DNA of 64,000 bases from NCBI GenBank assembly GCA_029785085.1, contig JAFMAI010000005.1:1-64000 (forward strand), in the 5' to 3' direction. Numbering within the stretch: the first letter of the stretch is position 1; each line of letters begins with the position of its first letter. This DNA comes from Nitrososphaerota archaeon. Its GTDB lineage: Archaea > Thermoproteota > Nitrososphaeria > Nitrososphaerales > Gagatemarchaeaceae. This document shows positions 60,022 to 64,000 of this stretch, in pieces. A program made the translations under genes and the position numbers. The notes beneath the pieces were generated by a model. It did no database searches. It saw only the letters and a program-made list of their open reading frames with translations, and had not been told where the DNA came from.

Positions 60022-60094
60022 TAATGCAACATCTCACAAATCAATTGAAATACCACGTGCGCACCCGCTGACCCAGTAACTGCATAAAGGATTT

Positions 60095-60997
60095 GTGAGC
60101 AAGTTGGGGCTGATTCCTGAAGGATACAGAAAATCTGGGAAGATAACCAGTGAAGTGAAATCGGTCGTGAAGTCGGCCGTCAAGCCTGGTGTGGCGTATC
60201 TCGAAATCTGCGACCTGGTGAAGAGAGAGGTAGAGTCGCGGGGAGGCAGGTTGGCATTCCCCACCGGAATCGGAGTCAATGAAGTAACTGCCCACTACGC
60301 CCCCCCGAACGGTGTCGACTCGGTCTTTCGTGAAGGTGACCTCGTAAAGGTTGACTTCGGGGTCCATATCGACGGGTATGTCACCGACACCTCGGTAAGC
60401 GTCACCTATAACCCGGACTACAACCTACTCCTCGAAGCGACGGAGAGATCTCTGGATGCAGCGATGGCGGCCGCGAGGAAGGACCAGAGGACTGGCGAGA
60501 TCGGGAGAGAGATTCACAGGGAAGCGGCGCGCTTTGGGTTCAAGACAATTGAGAACCTCACCGGGCATACTGTAGACAGATACATAGTGCATGCCGGGAA
60601 GAGCATACCGAATCTGTACATGCCGGGCATGCAGACGTTGAAGAAGGGGGAGGTGTTCGCCATCGAGCCGTTCCTGACGTTCGGGACCGCGGCTGGCTAC
60701 GTCATCGACGGTTCGTCGAGGACCATATTCTCCATTGTAGCGAGGAAGAAGACCGGGGCCCAGGAGTTGGACTCGTTCGCCGACATGGTATGGAATGAGC
60801 GCAAGACACTCCCGTTCACCCCACAGTGGTACGCTGCTGATCTGGGCGCAAAGAGGGCGGTTGAATTAGCTGACAGGCTTGTGGCCAGGAAGATAGCTAG
60901 AGCGTACCCAACGTTGGTGGAGGCATCTGGCAACCCGGTGGCTCAGTTCGAACACACCATGGCCCTCGACGAGGGCGGCCTCGTGGTGCTAACGTGA
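60095..60997 (+). CDS. map: Methionine aminopeptidase (archaeal, type II)
   Basis: 300 residues. The pita-bread fold supplies metal ligands in KVDFGVHIDGYVTDTS (two aspartates), the histidine of GHTVDRYIVHAGKS and glutamates in FAIEPFLTFG and the C-terminal AQFEHTMALDEGG. It removes the first methionine from new proteins. The GTG at 60095 is used; a TTG at 60104 is also possible because the only TATA-like box (about 60080-60088) is close. The last 9 bases overlap the convergent zinc-ribbon gene. Confidence 0.94.
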   Translation: MSKLGLIPEGYRKSGKITSEVKSVVKSAVKPGVAYLEICDLVKREVESRGGRLAFPTGIGVNEVTAHYAPPNGVDSVFREGDLVKVDFGVHIDGYVTDTSVSVTYNPDYNLLLEATERSLDAAMAAARKDQRTGEIGREIHREAARFGFKTIENLTGHTVDRYIVHAGKSIPNLYMPGMQTLKKGEVFAIEPFLTFGTAAGYVIDGSSRTIFSIVARKKTGAQELDSFADMVWNERKTLPFTPQWYAADLGAKRAVELADRLVARKIARAYPTLVEASGNPVAQFEHTMALDEGGLVVLT

Positions 60998-61192
60998 TGG
61001 CTTCATGCTTTCGGCGTAAACCAGGCCTATCCTAGTAGGGTTCCCGCACTTCGAGCATTTCGCGGCCTCTTTCGTCACGTAGTCCCCAACGGCGAATGCG
61101 CGTTTGGTCTTTTGCCCACAGACGGGGCACTCCTCGATTGTGTAGACGAGCAGCTTCGACTTCTTGTCTGAGCCCGGAACAGAACTCATCAT
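60989..61192 (-). CDS. Small zinc-ribbon protein
   Basis: 67 residues with two CxxC knuckles (CPVCGQK and CSKCGNP), 22 residues apart, forming one zinc ribbon. It is too short for an enzyme and is likely an RNA- or protein-binding adaptor. The start overlaps the stop of the DUF1512 gene by 4 bases, so the two are co-translated. Confidence 0.8.
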   Translation of the reverse strand: MMSSVPGSDKKSKLLVYTIEECPVCGQKTKRAFAVGDYVTKEAAKCSKCGNPTRIGLVYAESMKPSR

Positions 61193-62313
61193 TGCGCTAC
61201 ACCCAGCGTGTTACCTATCCCGGCGACCACTATTTCGTCCCCTTCCTTCGTTTTCTCTTCGATGACCCTGTTCAGCACCTGCGTGACCTTGTCCGCCGCC
61301 TCTGCAATCTCCTTTCTCATCACTGTGATTGCCTCGAGGATACTCTGCTTCACGAGTATGGCATATAGCGGGACCTTGACCCTGGTTGCTGCCTCCTCTA
61401 TCTGGAATTTCTCAACGCCGATTCCGCCTATCGCGGCGCCGACGCCCTCAGCTATCTCTCCTGTCTTTTCCCCCTCAAGCTTCAACGCCGCGTCAATCAT
61501 CACGATGGCGCTAGGTTTGACGCCCATCTCCCCAACAATTTTCTGGATGGCTACCCCGGGCTGCCCCACGTAGGCCATAGGCCCGTCAGCCTTCAAGACG
61601 TAGAGCTTTCGCCCTTTGTACTCAGTTATTGCCATCACAGTGTCCTTGGCTATGACGCGCTTCTCCTTCCCGGCCATGAACCTGGAAACCACAATGGGGC
61701 CAATCCCGTCGCCGACCGGCTGTCCCAACTTGAATGAGTCGACGGCGTTGAGGAGGGCGTCCGCTTCCTGGATTATCATCGGCATGAGCATCTGCAACTG
61801 GACGAGGGTGAAGTATGAGTTCGTCTTCTTCCCGAGGAGATAGTAGTGGCGGACAATCTTGTGAATCTGGTTGAGCGATGTAGCTACCTCTAACAGGTTC
61901 TCGCTGATTGACACCGTGACGGGGTTGTTCTGGTTGAGCAAGGCGCCGACTTCCGCCCTTACCCTGTCATTATTGGTCGTCACGATGTGATCAATCTTCC
62001 CCACTATGCCAGCCGGGTCCATGTCCACAGGCATGATGGCGACATAGTCTAGGAATTGGTCTACCCTCGGTGAAGGATCGTTCGTGGCCTTACCGACATT
62101 GACAAGATAGTCTATGGTGTCCTTCCGTGCCTTGTCCTTCATCACCTTGAGCTTGTTGAGGCCCCTGCTGATTTCGCTCAGCGCCAGGTATGACTGTATC
62201 CTAGTCTGGTAGAGGAAAGTGAGCGCGAAGAAGCCAATCCATACGAGGGTGACAAGGTCTGACGCATTGACCCCTGGGAACAACTGAAGGACCCCACCCT
62301 CAAGGACGGACAT
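61189..62313 (-). CDS. DUF1512-like archaeal protein
   Basis: 374 residues. One N-terminal membrane segment (LVTLVWIGFFALTFLYQTRIQ) anchors a long soluble domain with LPMIIQEADALLNAVDSFK and a glycine-rich part (VGDGIGPIVVSRFM, GAAIGGIGVEKFQIEEAA). It matches my memory of the archaeal DUF1512 family of unknown function. It forms a two-gene unit with the zinc-ribbon protein. The region KRVIAKDTVMAITEYKGRKLYVLKADGP suggests a ligand-binding alpha/beta fold. Confidence 0.75.
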   Translation of the reverse strand: MSVLEGGVLQLFPGVNASDLVTLVWIGFFALTFLYQTRIQSYLALSEISRGLNKLKVMKDKARKDTIDYLVNVGKATNDPSPRVDQFLDYVAIMPVDMDPAGIVGKIDHIVTTNNDRVRAEVGALLNQNNPVTVSISENLLEVATSLNQIHKIVRHYYLLGKKTNSYFTLVQLQMLMPMIIQEADALLNAVDSFKLGQPVGDGIGPIVVSRFMAGKEKRVIAKDTVMAITEYKGRKLYVLKADGPMAYVGQPGVAIQKIVGEMGVKPSAIVMIDAALKLEGEKTGEIAEGVGAAIGGIGVEKFQIEEAATRVKVPLYAILVKQSILEAITVMRKEIAEAADKVTQVLNRVIEEKTKEGDEIVVAGIGNTLGVAQ

Positions 62314-62399
62314 GAGACTACCTGATTTGATGTCGTAAACCCGGACTTAAACGTTCTGTAAGACATCTCCGGTGTAAGCAGGCGTTTTTAGAAGAAGGC

Positions 62400-62512
62400 G
62401 CCGGCACCTCGGCTTCCCGACTCCTTTCGGAAGTCAGTAGCACCGGGGCGACGCGTGGTTTGACTGCCAGGATCGGAACGAGTCTGGGTCGGACCCACGC
62501 GCTATGGCCGGC
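62400..62512 (-). rRNA. 5S ribosomal RNA
   Basis: Minus-strand RNA of about 113 bases. Helix I GCCGGC/GCCGGC, helix II GCGTGG/CCACGC, the loop B/helix III core GTTCCGATCCTGGCAGTCAAACC and the helix IV/V hairpin CTACTGACTTCCGAAAGGAGTCGG are all in place. Ends are accurate to a few bases. A TATA-like box (GTTAATC, minus, about 62536-62543) precedes it. It stands alone, away from 16S and 23S genes. Confidence 0.9.
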
Positions 62513-62594
62513 TGGAATCAAGGGGTTCTCCAGCGGTAGATTAACGTTTCCCGCCCGCCAAGTGTTTTTTACATGACCTCAAGCGTCCGAAGGC

Positions 62595-62873
62595 ATGCAG
62601 AGGAAGCTTCTGGACATACTCGCCTGTCCCATGGACAAGCACTACCCCCTGGAAATGCTCGAGTTCAGCGTCAGAGAGCCCGATGTAGTGGTCAACGGCA
62701 TCCTCCTCTGTTCTCAGTGCGGAAGGTACTACCCCATCATTGATGAGATTCCGGTGATGCTCCCTGACAACCTGAGAAACAAGAAGGAAGACATTGGGTT
62801 CCTCGAGAAGTGGGGCTCGAGGCTGCCAGAGAGCGTGGTCCGGGGGGGGAAGCCGTGGAACCTCACCGGGTGA
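62595..62873 (+). CDS. Trm112-like zinc-ribbon protein
   Basis: 92 residues: LLDILACPMDKHYPLEML with the first cysteine, LLCSQCGRYYPIIDEIPVMLPD with the CxxC and the family tail. Archaeal Trm112 homologues activate several methyltransferases that act on tRNA, rRNA and release factors. One of the first cysteine pair is not obvious (only CPMD), so zinc may be absent or differently held. A TATA-like run (TTTTTTACAT) is centred about 27 bases before the ATG at 62595. Confidence 0.85.
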   Translation: MQRKLLDILACPMDKHYPLEMLEFSVREPDVVVNGILLCSQCGRYYPIIDEIPVMLPDNLRNKKEDIGFLEKWGSRLPESVVRGGKPWNLTG

Positions 62874-62920
62874 CCTGGGAAACTCTAAAGGCACCTGCCG
62901 GTCGACCTAGAGGCCGTGTT

Positions 62921-63051
62921 GGGGGTATAGCCCAGCCAGGCAGGGCGACAGGCTCCAGTGACACCAATGGCTGACACGGAAACGTGGATGACTTGACATT
63001 GGAGCTGCCTAAGAAACCTGTAGACCGTCGGTTCAAATCCGACTACCCCCA
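62921..63051 (+). tRNA. tRNA-Trp(CCA) with a long intron
   Basis: Acceptor GGGGGTA/TACCCCC with discriminator A, D arm GCCC/GGGC, anticodon stem ACAGG/CCTGT, anticodon CCA (62955-62957), T arm GTCGG/CCGAC. The first exon ends at 62958 (position 37); helix CTCC can pair with GGAG (63001-63004) with 5' bulge AGT. The 3' boundary is unclear: the canonical junction at 63015/63016 removes 57 bases but leaves an oversized 3' bulge; an alternative removes the interval to about 63006 plus a further 9 bases within CCTAAGAAACCT. The intron holds CTGA and GGATGA motifs. Confidence 0.9.
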
Positions 63052-63081
63052 CCTAATTATAGCATTAGCTCTCATTGCGTA

Positions 63082-63094
63082 CGGCTAAATAGCC
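63082..63094 (+). promoter_or_regulatory. TATA-like box of the integrase gene within a short palindrome
   Basis: GGCTAAATAGCC (63083-63094) contains TAAATA about 27 bases before the GTG start at 63114. It fits a leaderless start and its symmetry could serve a repressor. Confidence 0.45.
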
Positions 63095-63113
63095 CTGGAG
63101 TACCTCGCCGTCT

Positions 63114-64000
63114 GTGAAGACGGTAGACTTCTCCGAGAGGAATGTTGACGCGTTCCTGCATCGGATGTACAGGAAGAAAAAGTCCCTCCAGACGAAGAGG
63201 TTCTACAAGGCAGGCGTCGACAAGCTCAGAGAATTCTGCGAACTTAAGGGGATTCAGATCAATAAGAGGAATGTCATCGACGTTCTCGATAGATACGTTG
63301 ACTGGTTAGACACTGAAGGCAAGCTCCTGAAGGATGGCAAGAGGACGGGGCTCAAGGCGAAGTCAGTAGTAGACTACTTCAGCGGTGCGAAACGCTTCAT
63401 AGTGGCGAATGATATCCCCCTCAATAATGACAAGCTGAGGAATAAGGTGGTCCTGCCGGGTGTCACTCTCATAGACGAGGAACCAATGCGTGCTGACACG
63501 GCCAGAAGGCTCCTGACCGCTGGGAGGCCTGGTCCATACATGCGAGCTCTGATCCTAGTCATGTGGACAGGGGGCATGAGGCTGGCTGAAGCACTTCAGA
63601 TGGCGGTAGGTGATGTTGATTTCAAGACTACCCCTGTCAAAGTGACCCTGAGACAGGAGATAACCAAGAATGGGCGAAAGCGTATCACTTTCATCACAGA
63701 TGAAGCGGCAGCCGCCCTGAAGGAGGTTATTCCAAGTGGGACGTCGAAAGAGAGGTTGCTCTTCGATATATCAAAAGGCGACATTCTGGCCAGATCCAAG
63801 TGGGCTGAGGCTGCGTTCGGGCGAGTCCGTAGGAGGGCGGGCTTGAACGACCTCGTTCCGAACCACAGAGTTCACCAGGTGCACCTGCATAACATGAGGA
63901 AGTTCTGGCTGACCAAGGGGAGCGACGTGATGGGATTTGCCGCTGCTCATGCCATTGCTGGGCACGGGCTGTACATGGACACATATTACTCAAAGACCGA
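63114..64000 (+). CDS. Tyrosine recombinase/integrase, 3' end outside the window
   Basis: At least 295 residues, GTG start. The N-terminal SAM-like core-binding domain (MYRKKKSLQTKRFYKAGVDKLREFCE) leads to the catalytic domain. Visible active-site residues are the first Arg in TGGMRLAEAL, a lysine in ITKNGRKR, His and Arg in VHLHNMRKFW, a third His in GHGLYMDTYY, and the nucleophilic tyrosine in the same stretch (DTYYS). It catalyses site-specific recombination. It begins 62 bases after tRNA-Trp, the usual arrangement for an element integrated at a tRNA gene; the element itself would lie beyond the window. Confidence 0.9.
   Translation, partial: MKTVDFSERNVDAFLHRMYRKKKSLQTKRFYKAGVDKLREFCELKGIQINKRNVIDVLDRYVDWLDTEGKLLKDGKRTGLKAKSVVDYFSGAKRFIVANDIPLNNDKLRNKVVLPGVTLIDEEPMRADTARRLLTAGRPGPYMRALILVMWTGGMRLAEALQMAVGDVDFKTTPVKVTLRQEITKNGRKRITFITDEAAAALKEVIPSGTSKERLLFDISKGDILARSKWAEAAFGRVRRRAGLNDLVPNHRVHQVHLHNMRKFWLTKGSDVMGFAAAHAIAGHGLYMDTYYSKT

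Noticed and set aside
62318-62521. Minus-strand open frame over the 5S rRNA region
   Set aside because: The region is the 5S rRNA gene; the frame is accidental.
1-64000. CRISPR arrays and insertion sequences
   Set aside because: I saw no regularly spaced repeats, no transposase and no terminal inverted repeats; the only mobile-element gene is the integrase at the right edge.

Overview
The window is archaeal. It carries archaeal versions of ribosomal proteins L3, L4, L23, L2 and S19, DnaG-type primase, pelota, PheST, a TtuA/Ncs6-type tRNA thiolase, Lhr helicases, a stand-alone 5S rRNA gene, an SRP (7S) RNA and tRNA genes with small bulge-helix-bulge introns. Most genes look leaderless, with a TATA-like box about 27 bases before the start codon. 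TTG and GTG starts are frequent and the DNA is GC-rich. Non-canonical multi-intron tRNAs point to the Thermoproteota (TACK) side of the archaea. A sugar-respiring, Nitrososphaeria-related heterotroph is my best guess; the phylum is inferred and no closer placement is claimed.

Layout. 0-9 kb: partial tRNA-Gly, tRNA-binding protein, cation/proton antiporter, GltD-like flavoprotein, ArsR-type regulator, cupin, then a HAD phosphatase / GT4 glycosyltransferase pair facing a GH15 hydrolase (possible trehalose module). 9-17 kb: a full non-phosphorylative Entner-Doudoroff set (glucose dehydrogenase, aldehyde dehydrogenase, glycerate 2-kinase, gluconate dehydratase, KDG aldolase) with a cyclase-family hydrolase that may be the missing lactonase, and a clan-A glycosidase. 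17-20 kb: tRNA-Ala with two introns, a metal transporter with its DtxR regulator and operator, and an MFS transporter. 20-25 kb: SPOUT methyltransferase and L3-L4-L23-L2-S19. 25-33 kb: P5C dehydrogenase and an operon for a 2-oxoacid dehydrogenase complex with its own lipoate genes and an HTH regulator.

33-44 kb is the most unusual part. A compact SMC ATPase is followed by two small proteins that read as Nse4-like kleisin and Nse3/MAGE-like subunits. The trio lies between two different Lhr-type helicases, and a metallophosphoesterase follows the second. This looks like an archaeal Smc5/6-type DNA-maintenance complex.

44-49 kb: thioredoxin, Nudix hydrolase, a second DtxR regulator with an NRAMP transporter, a phosphoribosyltransferase, tRNA-Val with an intron, enolase (which takes the 2-phosphoglycerate made by the sugar cluster) and tRNA-Ser with three introns. 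49-63 kb: SRP RNA, tRNA thiolase, site-2 protease, pelota, primase, a TOPRIM protein, PheT, PheS, TrpRS, CoaD, Map, a zinc ribbon, a DUF1512 protein, 5S rRNA and a Trm112-like protein. The window ends with tRNA-Trp followed at once by a tyrosine recombinase, probably the left edge of an integrated element.
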